Assembly: GCF_003386665.1 (NCBI RefSeq)
Contig: NZ_QTUB01000001.1
Span: 1,798,001 to 1,862,000 of the forward strand
Origin: Xenorhabdus cabanillasii
Lineage (GTDB): Bacteria; Pseudomonadota; Gammaproteobacteria; Enterobacterales; Enterobacteriaceae
DNA: 64,000 nt
Direction: 5' to 3'
Part shown: positions 10,652-19,212 of the stretch, one piece after another
How the letters are laid out: every line of letters begins with the position of its first letter
How positions within the stretch are numbered: the stretch's first letter is position 1
Translations under genes and position numbers: made by a program
The notes under the pieces: generated by a model
Databases searched by the model: none
What the model was told of the DNA's origin: nothing
The model's input: only the letters and a program-made list of their open reading frames with translations

Positions 10652-12037
10652 ATGAATAGTGCACATGAGTCTCTGATGATTGCATTGACTGATCAGATAG
10701 GGACACATAAAAAAATTTTAGTCGGGTTTAGTGGTGGACTGGATTCTACCGTGTTGCTGCATTTACTGGTTCGTCTGCGCCAGCAATCTTTACAAGCGGG
10801 CTGTGATAAACAGAACTCAATGACATTAAGGGCAGTCCATATTCATCATGGTTTAAACGCAAAAGCGGATGATTGGGTTGCTCATTGTCGCCAGATTTGT
10901 GCTGACTGGCAGGTTGATTTCCATGCCGAAAGAGTGAACCTGGATAGCCGGAAGAAAGGTATTGAAGCTGCGGCTCGTGATGCTCGCTATCAGGTTTTTC
11001 GGCATGCATTGCAACAGGATGAGATTCTGGTAACGGCACAACACCTTGATGATCAAGCTGAAACATTTTTGTTGGCATTAAAACGGGGGAGTGGCCCGGC
11101 TGGTTTATCTTCTATGCCATCTTCTATGTCATTTGCTGAGACAACGCTCATTCGCCCATTACTGAATGTCAGCCGTGCAGAATTAGAGAGTTATGCGCAA
11201 GAACAAGGGCTGGAATGGGTTGAAGATGATAGTAATCAGGACGATCGGTATGATCGCAATTTCCTGCGTTTGAATATCATGCCACTGCTTAACCAGCGTT
11301 GGCCACACTTTTCACAAGCGGTTTCCCGTAGTGCCGGTTTGTGTGGTGAGCAAGAGCAATTACTGGATGAATTGCTTGATGATTTATTGAATTCGCTGAT
11401 AACTCCAGAGGGAGCAATAGTAATTCCCCCTTTGGAAACATACTCTGAGGCTAAACGTAACGCATTACTGCGTCGGTGGTTCAATCGGTATGGAGTGAAA
11501 ATGCCTGCTCGTGAACAACTTAAGCGGATCTGGTCAGAAGTCGCACTTTCCCGACAGGATGCAGAACCTTGTTTCAGGTTAGGACAGTTTGACATTCGCC
11601 GTTATCGACAACAGTTATGGTTAGTGTCTCAATATCAATCACTTGCTGGTATGGTTATTGAATGGAATACAGAACAGGAATTGCCATTACCAGATGGTCT
11701 GGGAACACTTTTCCTTTCCGAAAGTGAAGGGAATAAAGGAGATACGGTTAACATCAGAGCACCTAAGAATAATGAGCGGGTTACAATCCGCTTTGGAATT
11801 CAGGGAAATATTAGCATCGTGGGGCGGCAGCATTCCCGCCATAGTAAAAAGTTATGGCAGGAACTTGGTGTGGCACCCTGGCTCAGGGAAAGAACGCCAT
11901 TGCTTTACTATGATGATAAGCTCATTGCAGCATTGGGGGTTTTTGTAACGAAAGAAGGGCAACTTTTGGCTGAAGACATGGGTTTTTCAGTTCAATGGCA
12001 GAAAATTTTACCTCGTACTATTTTACCTCATGCTTAG
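10652..12037 (+). CDS. tilS: tRNA(Ile)-lysidine synthetase TilS
   Basis: TilS attaches lysine to C34 of the CAU-anticodon tRNA-Ile, using ATP, so that it reads AUA. It is 461 residues from the ATG at 10652 (MNSAHESL). A longer frame from TTG 10616 is possible but overlaps the upstream permease stop and matches nothing known. The PP-loop ATPase motif SGGLDS is at residues 27-32, followed by HHGLNAKADDW, TAQHLDDQAETF, LKRGSGPAG and the conserved EDDSNQDDRYDRNFLR block. The C-terminal TilS-specific domain contains WLRERTPLLYY. It is followed by a strong terminator. Confidence 0.96.
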   Translation: MNSAHESLMIALTDQIGTHKKILVGFSGGLDSTVLLHLLVRLRQQSLQAGCDKQNSMTLRAVHIHHGLNAKADDWVAHCRQICADWQVDFHAERVNLDSRKKGIEAAARDARYQVFRHALQQDEILVTAQHLDDQAETFLLALKRGSGPAGLSSMPSSMSFAETTLIRPLLNVSRAELESYAQEQGLEWVEDDSNQDDRYDRNFLRLNIMPLLNQRWPHFSQAVSRSAGLCGEQEQLLDELLDDLLNSLITPEGAIVIPPLETYSEAKRNALLRRWFNRYGVKMPAREQLKRIWSEVALSRQDAEPCFRLGQFDIRRYRQQLWLVSQYQSLAGMVIEWNTEQELPLPDGLGTLFLSESEGNKGDTVNIRAPKNNERVTIRFGIQGNISIVGRQHSRHSKKLWQELGVAPWLRERTPLLYYDDKLIAALGVFVTKEGQLLAEDMGFSVQWQKILPRTILPHA

Positions 12038-12072
12038 TTACTCATCGGTAGCGGCCTGGATTGCGGTTTTAG

Positions 12073-12110
12073 GAGATTACATTAGGAATAATGTAATCTC
12101 TTGTTATTTA
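12073..12110 (+). terminator. Intrinsic terminator after tilS
   Basis: GAGATTACATTA (12073-12084) pairs perfectly with TAATGTAATCTC (12089-12100) around a GGAA tetraloop, followed by TTGTTATTTA. Confidence 0.75.
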
Positions 12111-12455
12111 ATGAATTAATTCTTAGTTGTTAACGCTATAAGTTAAAAAATGCAAAATAGAAATAATTTATTATTGAAATTATACAAATGCGTACTAAAT
12201 TTTAAAATACAGGATGATTTTTAAGAGATAAAGCCGATTATAAATTCAAGTAGGTTTGATCTTGTAGAGTTATTTATTATAAAAATAAATCGTACTATAA
12301 ACTTAACCCAATTTACTCTCAGATGAGTGAATAATAAAGAATATTTGGTAATCAGATGATGTCACAGCTTTTTTGGAAAATATTTTAAATATAACTCTAT
12401 TATGAAAATAATTCTGTGATTTATTTGGTGTTTCATTTTGAGTAAGGTTATTGTT
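12106..12455. promoter_or_regulatory. AT-rich upstream region of the VapA-like gene
   Basis: No gene is seen. The stretch is very AT-rich, with an imperfect palindrome near 12271-12289 (ATTTATT...AATAAAT). It lies between the tilS terminator and the VapA-like gene and so must hold that gene's promoter. No clear -35/-10 pair could be chosen. TAAGG at 12443-12447 is the ribosome binding site that selects the ATG at 12456. Confidence 0.4.
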
Positions 12456-12983
12456 ATGAGTACTGGAATTAATGAGAGTGAAATTAAACTTCAAATTGTA
12501 CAGGCATTTTCTACAGCAATGAAAGATAAATTGGATCAAAATAAGATTGATGAAATATGTAAAGCATTTGTTCTGATTGAAACAAGTAGTTTTTATAAAG
12601 CAACTTTTAGTATTTCTAGTCTTATATTTGAAACACACATTACTGTTTATTTAAGTAGCACTGATCGGACATTTAACGGAAAGGGAGATGCGTTAGGTAC
12701 ACTTGGGTGGGGGAAATATTGGGGGAAATGTTACACCAGTGATTATGAAAAACTCTTGAGATATAGAACTAATTATTGGGCTAACACATTTGTTGTAGAT
12801 GCAGGCATACTATTTTTTGATGAGCATAACGCATTATTAGGCTTTTTCATTGGTACTGGAGCATCGACCGTTGTATCTGGAATTGAGGCTTGCGTGTACC
12901 ATGAAAAAATGGCAAGAGGAATGTTTTTTATATTTGATTTATATGGAAAAATTTACTTTTCAACGATAAAAGTCCTCGTATAA
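12456..12983 (+). CDS. VapA-like protein (Rhodococcus equi virulence-associated protein family)
   Basis: A 175-residue protein starting at ATG 12456, chosen because TAAGG stands 8 bases upstream (an in-frame TTG lies at 12438). Residues 62-144 resemble, in order, the compact beta-barrel domain of R. equi VapA/VapB-type proteins. The shared marks are ITVYLSS (62-68), FNGKGDALG (73-81), YTSD (93-96) followed by a Leu-Arg-x-x-Thr stretch, and ILFFDEHNALLGFF (118-131) then GASTVVSG (135-142). The preceding helix-rich segment also lines up with the VapA stretch before its barrel. There is no signal peptide, unlike secreted VapA; the first 60 residues are helical and charged. The gene is AT-rich, has its own terminator and breaks the normal tilS-rof adjacency, suggesting transfer. 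In R. equi, VapA alters the phagolysosome; a role here is inference. The match is from memory of the family pattern. Confidence 0.7.
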   Translation: MSTGINESEIKLQIVQAFSTAMKDKLDQNKIDEICKAFVLIETSSFYKATFSISSLIFETHITVYLSSTDRTFNGKGDALGTLGWGKYWGKCYTSDYEKLLRYRTNYWANTFVVDAGILFFDEHNALLGFFIGTGASTVVSGIEACVYHEKMARGMFFIFDLYGKIYFSTIKVLV

Positions 12984-12998
12984 AGTGAGGACTTTTTG
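12968..12998. terminator. Bidirectional terminator between the VapA-like gene and rof
   Basis: AAAGTCCTC (12969-12977) pairs with GAGGACTTT (12987-12995), followed by more T on the plus strand. The A-run at 12968-12971 gives a T-run on the minus strand. The hairpin overlaps the last codons and the stop (12981-12983) of the VapA-like gene and also serves the converging rof gene. Confidence 0.8.
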
Positions 12999-13045
12999 TT
13001 ATGTAGTCAGCCTTTGTTGTGTAGTAAACGCATTCTACGCGCCAT

Positions 13046-13312
13046 TTATAATGAAGAATGCTCAATAACAATTGTTCCAATTTCTGGATTACTGAAACTG
13101 ATAATGTGATCTAATCTTAATTCACGGGTTTCTTCATTTGATTCTACGAGAATATATTCGACTTTTTTTCTCAAAATCAATTTATTAGCTTTTCCCTCAA
13201 ATATTTCACCACCCCGCAACTGGATGTGTAAGTGAAGCTGGCTTTGGCAAGCTAGCTCAAGGCTATCGTAATCATCACAGTTAATTGGTTGATATTCAGT
13301 ATCTATAGACAT
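13046..13312 (-). CDS. rof: Rho-binding antiterminator Rof (YaeO)
   Basis: Rof binds the RNA-binding domain of transcription terminator Rho and inhibits Rho-dependent termination. It has 88 residues (84-86 in E. coli), a small Sm-like beta-barrel. The signature YQPINCDDYDSLELAC at the N terminus and RELRLDHIISFSNPEIGT near the C terminus are almost identical to the E. coli protein. The small yaeP gene that precedes it in E. coli is not seen. Its 5' leader holds a pair of overlapping hairpins. Confidence 0.95.
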   Translation of the reverse strand: MSIDTEYQPINCDDYDSLELACQSQLHLHIQLRGGEIFEGKANKLILRKKVEYILVESNEETRELRLDHIISFSNPEIGTIVIEHSSL

Positions 13313-13321
13313 ATTTGCTCA

Positions 13322-13352
13322 CCACTATGTTAGTGGCGGTTATCGTGCCGCC
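13322..13352 (-). promoter_or_regulatory. Two mutually exclusive hairpins in the rof leader
   Basis: CCACTA (13322-13327) can pair with TAGTGG (13331-13336), or GGCGG (13335-13339) can pair with CCGCC (13348-13352). The two stems share GG at 13335-13336, so both cannot form together. This lies 10-40 bases upstream of the rof start codon. Control of rof is possible but unproved. Confidence 0.3.
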
Positions 13353-13469
13353 CGTGATTGACCAAACTCAAATGCAAAAATGCTACCTACGACTATAGCA
13401 CAGTAACTTTTCCTTAGATTACTGGATAAGTCTGTTGAGTTACATTGAAAAAGTCAGTAGGTTAAATCC

Positions 13470-13547
13470 TTACTTTACCATTACGCAACAAAATTACGCC
13501 ATTATTACTTGGTTTTTCACTGTGAATTTTGAGATACGGTAAAGTAA
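13470..13547. promoter_or_regulatory. Inverted TTACTTTACC motifs upstream of nlpE
   Basis: TTACTTTACC (13470-13479) recurs inverted as GGTAAAGTAA (13538-13547). The core GTAAAGTAA resembles the GTAAA repeats bound by CpxR. In E. coli nlpE is both an inducer and a target of the Cpx system, so a CpxR operator is plausible. This is inferred from the motif only. Confidence 0.4.
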
Positions 13548-13625
13548 TGTCAACCTGATAAAGAAAACTTCATATCTTATACAAGACTGATGTTATAAAG
13601 ATGGTATATCTGCTGGGTTTATTGA

Positions 13626-14319
13626 ATGAGAATGGCGATGAATAAAAACATACTACTTGCTCTTGTCGCGTCAGGAGTGCTAACAGCGGTTGGGTGCCAG
13701 AATAATTCTGCTCATCAGAATGATTCGACACCTCAAAATCAATTCCGAATCAATGAGAAGGTGTTTAACGGTGTGATACCTTGTGCCGATTGCGACGGTA
13801 TTGAGACTACCTTACAGCTTTCAAATGATGGCACATATATTCTGGGACAAACTTATTTGAAATCCGGACAAGAAAAAACCCTTTTTTGAAACAGGGCATT
13901 GGATCGTCAATGGCAAAAAGATAAATTTAACCAATGATGAGGGTGAAAAAGCCTATTACCAGATGACAGGAGAGGATCTTGTTATGCTGGATATCAGAGG
14001 TGAGCCGATTCAGTCAGAATTAAATTATAAGTTGGCAAAGGTGACACCGAGGAAACTGGCAGGTGAATATCGCTATTTTGCTGACAGTGCTACTTTTATC
14101 GAATGCCACAGCGGAAAATTCTATGATGCATCGGAAAATATTGAGTTGGAACGGGGTTACAGCGCAACGGGCGTGGAAGGTGAAAAGCCTGTTTATGTGG
14201 AAGTGGAAGGATATTATACGCTTCGCCCCTCAATGGAAGATGGATTGTTTGATAATGCTCTGATTCAGACAGGTAAGATCCGTTTTGATAAATCGTCTTC
14301 TTGCCAGACTAAAAAGTAA
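13626..14319 (+). CDS. nlpE: Envelope stress lipoprotein NlpE, one-base frameshift
   Basis: NlpE is an outer-membrane lipoprotein that signals surface contact and lipoprotein trafficking defects to CpxA. The signal peptide (residues 1-23) ends in a lipobox, AVGC, with the lipidated Cys24. The N-terminal domain CxxC (PCADC, Cys53 and Cys56) and the segment GIETTLQLSNDGTY are intact. The frame breaks at a run of six T (13882-13887). With one T removed, the sequence reads FETGHWIVNGKK and continues into the C-terminal domain (ELNYKLA, ELERGY) to the stop at 14317-14319, about 230 residues in all. Either a sequencing error or a recent inactivation. Confidence 0.9.
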
Positions 14320-14343
14320 GAAGTGATATTTTCTGCCATATAT

Positions 14344-14377
14344 AAAAAAACCTGCGCATTGAGTACGCAGGTTTTTT
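14344..14377. terminator. Bidirectional terminator between nlpE and proS
   Basis: AAAAAAACCTGCG pairs with CGCAGGTTTTTT around an 8-9 base loop (stem 14351-14356 with 14366-14371). The A-run and T-run make it work on both strands for the two converging genes. Confidence 0.88.
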
Positions 14378-14420
14378 GTTACTGATTCTGCCTGACGGCA
14401 GGCTGGATGCTTAATCAGAA

Positions 14421-16142
14421 TTAAGATTGTTTAATGTTACTTTTCAGGAAGCCAGCCACGTCTTCCAGTTTCAGCATCTGTTTGTCACCATTACGGCGGC
14501 ATTTATATTCGATTTCGCCATTATCGAGATTGCGATCACCGATAACCAGAGTATGTGGCACACCCATCAGTTCCATATCTGCAAACATCACGCCTGGACG
14601 CTCTTTACGGTCATCGAAAATTACATCAATACCGCTGGCACATAAGTCAGCATACAGTTTTTCGGCAACCTCTTTTATACGATAGGATTTATGCATGTTC
14701 ATTGGCAAAATTGCTACCTGGAATGGCGCAATCGCATCTGGCCAAATAATACCGCGATCATCGTGATTCTGCTCAATGGCAGCCGCGACAATGCGGGTCA
14801 CACCAATACCGTAACATCCCATTGTAACAACTTGGTTATGACCATCTTCGTTCTGTACAGTTGCTTTCAGGGCATCCGAGTATTTTGTGCCGAGTTGGAA
14901 GATATGACCAACCTCGATACCACGTTTGATTTGTAATGTACCTTGACCATCCGGGCTGATATCACCGTTAACCACGTTACGAATATCTGCAATTTCTGGC
15001 AGAGGCAGGTCACGCTCCCAGTTAATGCCAAAATAGTGTTTATCATCAATGTTAGCACCTGCACCGAAGTCGCTCATAACGGATACACTGCGGTCAATGA
15101 TAACAGGTATAGGCAGATTCACCGGGCCTAAAGAGCCAGGGCCAGCTTTGACGATAGCACGAATTTCTTCTTCGGTAGCAAACTCTAGCGGGCTGGCCAC
15201 CAATGACAGTTTTTCTGCTTTGATCTCATTCAATTCATGGTCACCACGAACCAGTAATGCCACCAGTTTGTGTCCGCTTTCTTCTGCGGCATGGACGAGC
15301 AGTGTCTTGACCGTTTTCTCAATCGGCAGATTGAATTGTTCTATTAACTCAGCAATGGTTTTTGCATTTGGTGTATCCACCAGACGCATATCTTCTGTTG
15401 GCGCTGAACGTTCCTGAGATGGCATGACCGCTTCAGCCAGTTCGATATTTGCTGCATAGCTAGATTCTGTAGAGAAAACGATATCGTCTTCACCGCTGGC
15501 TGCCAAAACCTGAAATTCATGGGAAGCATTACCACCGATAGAACCTGTATCTGCCTGAACTGCGCGGAAATCCAGCCCGATACGGGTAAAGATCTTGCTG
15601 TAGGCATCGTACATTTTGTCGTAAGTCTCTTGCAGAGACTCTTGACTGGTGTGGAAAGAGTAAGCATCTTTCATTATGAATTCCCGTGAACGCATTACGC
15701 CAAAGCGTGGACGCACTTCATCACGGAATTTGGTTTGGATCTGGAACAGATTTAATGGAAGTTGTTTATAGGAAGTTACTTCGTTTCGGATCAGATCAGT
15801 AATGACTTCTTCATGGGTTGGCCCCAGAACAAAAGGACGGGCACCGCGATCTTCCAAGCGCAGTAATTCCGGGCCATATTGTACCCAACGGCCACTTTCC
15901 TGCCACAAATCTGCTGGCTGAACTACCGGCATGGAAACCTCAACCGCTCCAGCATTATTCATCTCTTCGCGAACAATGTTTTCAACTTTTCTCAACACGC
16001 GGACACCAGTCGGCATCCAGTTGTAAAGACCAGAAGCGAGTTTACGGATCATTCCGGCACGAAGCATCAGCTTATGACTGACTACTTCTGCATCAGCAGG
16101 CGTCTCTTTTAAAGTAGAGAGCAGATATTGGCTAGTACGCAT
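14421..16142 (-). CDS. proS: Prolyl-tRNA synthetase
   Basis: Class II aminoacyl-tRNA synthetase that charges tRNA-Pro. It is 573 residues from ATG 16142 ([15 protein letters not shown]), which matches the E. coli N terminus; the open frame runs 19 codons further upstream with no homology. Class II motifs are visible: motif 2 in [17 protein letters not shown] and motif 3 in [16 protein letters not shown]. The inserted YbaK-like editing domain (about residues 225-405) holds the segment [11 protein letters not shown]. The C-terminal anticodon-binding domain includes [16 protein letters not shown]. Confidence 0.97.
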   Translation of the reverse strand: MRTSQYLLSTLKETPADAEVVSHKLMLRAGMIRKLASGLYNWMPTGVRVLRKVENIVREEMNNAGAVEVSMPVVQPADLWQESGRWVQYGPELLRLEDRGARPFVLGPTHEEVITDLIRNEVTSYKQLPLNLFQIQTKFRDEVRPRFGVMRSREFIMKDAYSFHTSQESLQETYDKMYDAYSKIFTRIGLDFRAVQADTGSIGGNASHEFQVLAASGEDDIVFSTESSYAANIELAEAVMPSQERSAPTEDMRLVDTPNAKTIAELIEQFNLPIEKTVKTLLVHAAEESGHKLVALLVRGDHELNEIKAEKLSLVASPLEFATEEEIRAIVKAGPGSLGPVNLPIPVIIDRSVSVMSDFGAGANIDDKHYFGINWERDLPLPEIADIRNVVNGDISPDGQGTLQIKRGIEVGHIFQLGTKYSDALKATVQNEDGHNQVVTMGCYGIGVTRIVAAAIEQNHDDRGIIWPDAIAPFQVAILPMNMHKSYRIKEVAEKLYADLCASGIDVIFDDRKERPGVMFADMELMGVPHTLVIGDRNLDNGEIEYKCRRNGDKQMLKLEDVAGFLKSNIKQS

Positions 16143-16261
16143 AGTAAGTTTCCATTGGATAGCAAGTTGCTTCTGGATGGCGAAATAAGATAGGGCCACC
16201 CAGCCCAGAAAATAAAGTAAGCCGCTAGTCTACCAGTGAGTTTGCGATGTCAAAAGGGGTT

Positions 16262-16969
16262 TTAGCGCGGTTCGATAGAAACTACTTCCGTTATGGTATC
16301 GTTAACCAGCCAGCGTACGTTGAAATCCAGTATATGAGCGGCATATACTCGTTTTTCCTGCTCTTTCTTACGGTAGGCGGGACGCGGGTCTTGAGCTAAA
16401 ACCTGGCGGATAAAACGCCGTAACTGAGGATAACTTGCCTGATGATATAAAAGTTGATGTTCTGCGGTTGGCGAAAAACAAACATCCATATCTGCATCTG
16501 GTGCAGCCTGAGCAAATCCTGCTTTGGCTTCAGGGCGTGATTCAGCAAAAGGTAGATAGGGTTTAATATCGAGCACGGGTGTGCCATCTACTAAATCCAG
16601 ACTACCCAATTGCAGTAGGACACGATTATTTTGACAATCAATGCCTTTCAACTCAACTAAAGACATGCCGATCGGATTAGGGCGGAAGGTTGAGCGGGTA
16701 GCAAATACGCCCATTTTAGCATTGCCACCTAAGCGGGGAGGACGAACCAACGGGTTCCAGCCGCCATTCATCGTTTGGTGAAAAACGAAAACAATCCAGA
16801 GATAGCTGAATTGTTCCAATCCCCGCACAGTATCTGCCTGATTATAAGGGGCGAGCAATTCGAGTTGACCGATGCCATCTTCCACCAAACCCGGCTGACG
16901 AGGAATGGCAAACTTCTCTTTGTAAGGAGAGTGAATCGTTCCTATTTGAGTAAAATGAAAATCTGCCAT
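16262..16969 (-). CDS. trmO: tRNA (N6-threonylcarbamoyladenosine(37)-N6)-methyltransferase TrmO
   Basis: TrmO (formerly YaeB/TsaA) uses S-adenosylmethionine to methylate t6A37 in threonine tRNAs. It has 235 residues, the E. coli length. Characteristic stretches are GTIHSPYKEKFAIPRQPG, APYNQADTVRGLEQFSYLW, RPPRLGGN, GVFATRSTFRPNPIGMS and SLDLVDGTPVLDIKPYLPF. The C-terminal module contains DPRPAYRKKE and FNVRW. It lies between proS and rcsF as in other enterics. Confidence 0.95.
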   Translation of the reverse strand: MADFHFTQIGTIHSPYKEKFAIPRQPGLVEDGIGQLELLAPYNQADTVRGLEQFSYLWIVFVFHQTMNGGWNPLVRPPRLGGNAKMGVFATRSTFRPNPIGMSLVELKGIDCQNNRVLLQLGSLDLVDGTPVLDIKPYLPFAESRPEAKAGFAQAAPDADMDVCFSPTAEHQLLYHQASYPQLRRFIRQVLAQDPRPAYRKKEQEKRVYAAHILDFNVRWLVNDTITEVVSIEPR

Positions 16970-17019
16970 AAGCCTTTTTCAGTACCGAATACTTTTATTA
17001 ATAAATAACGTGATAATGA

Positions 17020-17412
17020 CTAATGAGTGGTTCTCACCGCTGAGCCTTCACAGATAGCAATCTGATAGCACCCCTGACCAGACAGGATTGCACATTGATG
17101 CAGTAGAACGGCATTAGCATTCAAGCCAGACGCTTTTGCCAGCATTTTCTGTCGTGCAACAGCAATACTTGCTGGAGGATCTTGTAGTGTATTGCGGCAG
17201 GATTCCCCTGCAACGATACCGAGATCTTTAAATGGCGAGCCTAATAGTTCGTCTGGTTTTGTATATAACCGGACATAAGTTGCACTCTGGTTTTTTCTGA
17301 CTGAATAGTTTTCCGTCTCTGGAGCCGGCCTATCAGTTTTATCAACCTGAGTTGGCAGAGAAGTACACCCAACCATAAAAAGCACCAAGAAACAGACAGA
17401 TAACATACGCAT
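17020..17412 (-). CDS. rcsF: Outer-membrane lipoprotein RcsF
   Basis: RcsF senses envelope damage and activates the Rcs phosphorelay through IgaA. It has 130 residues (134 in E. coli). The signal peptide ends with lipobox MVGC (Cys16). A proline-rich linker leads to the folded domain beginning VRLYTKPDELLGSPFKDLG. The four cysteines that form the two nested disulfides are present (GESCRN, LLHQCA, GCYQ, AICEG). It is divergent from E. coli in the linker, which is usual. Confidence 0.93.
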   Translation of the reverse strand: MRMLSVCFLVLFMVGCTSLPTQVDKTDRPAPETENYSVRKNQSATYVRLYTKPDELLGSPFKDLGIVAGESCRNTLQDPPASIAVARQKMLAKASGLNANAVLLHQCAILSGQGCYQIAICEGSAVRTTH

Positions 17413-17499
17413 TGAGATGAATCCTTATTCTGATTGAATCAGTGTGTGGGATGATTGAGTATTGGTGAAACGATGATGAAAAGCACTCCTTTCTCCAAT

Positions 17500-17527
17500 A
17501 AAAATGGGCGGATAAAAATATCCGCCC
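17500..17527 (-). terminator. Intrinsic terminator of metNIQ
   Basis: Read on the minus strand, GGGCGGATA and TATCCGCCC form a 9-bp stem around a TTTT loop (arms 17519-17527 and 17506-17514), followed by ATTTTTATT. It lies 36 bases after the metQ stop. Confidence 0.8.
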
Positions 17528-17562
17528 CAGAATTTTAATCTTGATTGCCTAAATATGAAAGG

Positions 17563-18378
17563 TTACCAGCCTTTTATTGCGCCACCTTTGAAAACTTTTT
17601 GGGCTTCCTGATCGACTTCAGGTGATTGATAGGCTTTCACAAATTTTTGAACATTTTCAGCATCTTTATTGTCTTCACGACTGACGATGATATTTACATA
17701 AGGTGAATTTTTATCTTCAACAAAGATACCATCTTGTTCTGGTGTTAAACCAATCTGTCCTGCATAAGTATTATTGATAAGTGCCAAAGCGATCTTCTGG
17801 TCATCCAGTGAACGTGGTAATTGTGGTGCTTCCAGTTGAACAATATCTAACTGCTTAGGATTGCTGGTAATATCCAGAACTGTTGGCAGCAGGCCGACAC
17901 CATCTTTCAATTTGATTAGGCCCTGTTTTTGTAATAACAGCAGAGCACGCCCCTGGTTGGTTGGATCGTTTGGTATAGCAATCTGAGAACCATCCTGTAG
18001 TTCGTCCAGTGATTTAATTTTCTTAGAGTAAGCGGCCATTGGATAGATAAAAGAATTACCAACAATTGCCAGTTTATAGTTACGCTCTTTTGTTTGCTGG
18101 TCTAAGTAAGGCTTGTGCTGGAAAACATTGACGTCAATGTCCCCCTTGCTCAGTGATTCATTCGGCAGAACATAGTCATTGAATGTTGTCAGTTCAACAT
18201 CAAGGCCATATTTCTCTTTCGCTACTTGTTTCGCAACTTCAGCGACTTGTAATTCAGGCCCTGCAATGACACCCACTTTAATGTGGTTTGGGTCCCTCTG
18301 TTCTTGACCGCAGCCTGCAAGTGCGAGTGTTCCCAATAATGCCCCGATTACAGCAATGGATTTTAATTTCACTGACAT
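17563..18378 (-). CDS. metQ: D/L-methionine ABC transporter substrate-binding lipoprotein MetQ
   Basis: MetQ captures methionine in the periplasm for the MetNI importer. It has 271 residues, the E. coli length. The signal peptide ends in lipobox LAGC (Cys23). The NlpA family pattern is clear: HIKVGVIAGPELQVAEVA, VELTTFNDYVLPNESL, DVNVFQHKPYLD, IPNDPTNQGRALLLLQ and the C-terminal FKGGAIKGW. It is the last gene of metNIQ and is separated from metI by 180 bases that contain a hairpin. Confidence 0.97.
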   Translation of the reverse strand: MSVKLKSIAVIGALLGTLALAGCGQEQRDPNHIKVGVIAGPELQVAEVAKQVAKEKYGLDVELTTFNDYVLPNESLSKGDIDVNVFQHKPYLDQQTKERNYKLAIVGNSFIYPMAAYSKKIKSLDELQDGSQIAIPNDPTNQGRALLLLQKQGLIKLKDGVGLLPTVLDITSNPKQLDIVQLEAPQLPRSLDDQKIALALINNTYAGQIGLTPEQDGIFVEDKNSPYVNIIVSREDNKDAENVQKFVKAYQSPEVDQEAQKVFKGGAIKGW

Positions 18379-18531
18379 ATTTTTACCCCTATCGAATACT
18401 GATTTATAACCTGTCTTATCAAGTTATTGCGTACTACTTATAATGAGGCTTTTGGATGTAAGCCCGGTAATATACCTTTTAATTTTAAGTTACAGCTTTG
18501 TTTACTGCCGTCTAAAAACTATCGGGTATAG

Positions 18532-18548
18532 GTGCCGTTAATCGGCAC
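18532..18548 (-). other. Intercistronic hairpin between metI and metQ
   Basis: GTGCCG (18532-18537) and CGGCAC (18543-18548) form a short stem just after the metI stop. No T-run follows. It may stabilise the upstream messenger or set the higher output of the binding protein, but this is a guess. Confidence 0.35.
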
Positions 18549-18558
18549 ACTGGTTGGA

Positions 18559-19212
18559 TTATTTACGATTTACGGCCTTAACTAAACGGTCGCCACCTAA
18601 TTGAATTAAGAATACTAAGACAACCAATAATGCTAATACGATATTCATCACGGTTGCATTGTAGCCAATATAACCATATTGATAACCAATCTGACCCAAG
18701 CCTCCGGCACCAACAGCACCACCCATAGCAGAGTACCCAACCAATGTAATTAAGGTAATTGTGGCTGCATTGATCAAACCAGGTAATGCTTCAGGTAGCA
18801 GAATCTTTTTGACAATCTGGAATGGTGTTGCACCCATTGCTCGCGCTGCTTCGATCAACCCGGACGGAATTTCTAATAACGCATTTTCTACCATGCGCGC
18901 AATAAAAGGTGCTGCACCAACAGTTAAAGGAACAATCGCTGCCTGTAACCCGATTGAAGTTCCCACAATCAGCCGGGTGAAAGGGATCATCCACACCAGC
19001 AAAATAATGAATGGAACTGAACGAGTTATGTTTACCAGAGCAGAAAGTGTGCGGTATAGCGTACCGTTTTCTATAATCTGCCCAGGGCGAGTAACATACA
19101 AAAGTACTCCGGCAGGTAAACCGATCACGAAACCAAAAAAGCCGGAAACAAAAGTCATTACCAGAGTTTCCCAGACTCCTTTAGCCAATAATAAAATCAT
19201 TCCTTCAGACAT
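18559..19212 (-). CDS. metI: Methionine ABC transporter permease MetI
   Basis: Inner-membrane subunit of the MetNIQ importer. It has 217 residues (E. coli length) with five or six hydrophobic helices. The EAA loop that contacts the ATPase is clear: [25 protein letters not shown]. The N terminus [20 protein letters not shown] is typical. The start codon overlaps the end of metN by 8 bases, so translation is coupled. Confidence 0.97.
   Translation of the reverse strand: MSEGMILLLAKGVWETLVMTFVSGFFGFVIGLPAGVLLYVTRPGQIIENGTLYRTLSALVNITRSVPFIILLVWMIPFTRLIVGTSIGLQAAIVPLTVGAAPFIARMVENALLEIPSGLIEAARAMGATPFQIVKKILLPEALPGLINAATITLITLVGYSAMGGAVGAGGLGQIGYQYGYIGYNATVMNIVLALLVVLVFLIQLGGDRLVKAVNRK

Noticed and set aside
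16143..16199. Longer proS start
   Set aside because: [15 protein letters not shown] at 16142 is the conserved N terminus; the extra 19 codons match nothing.
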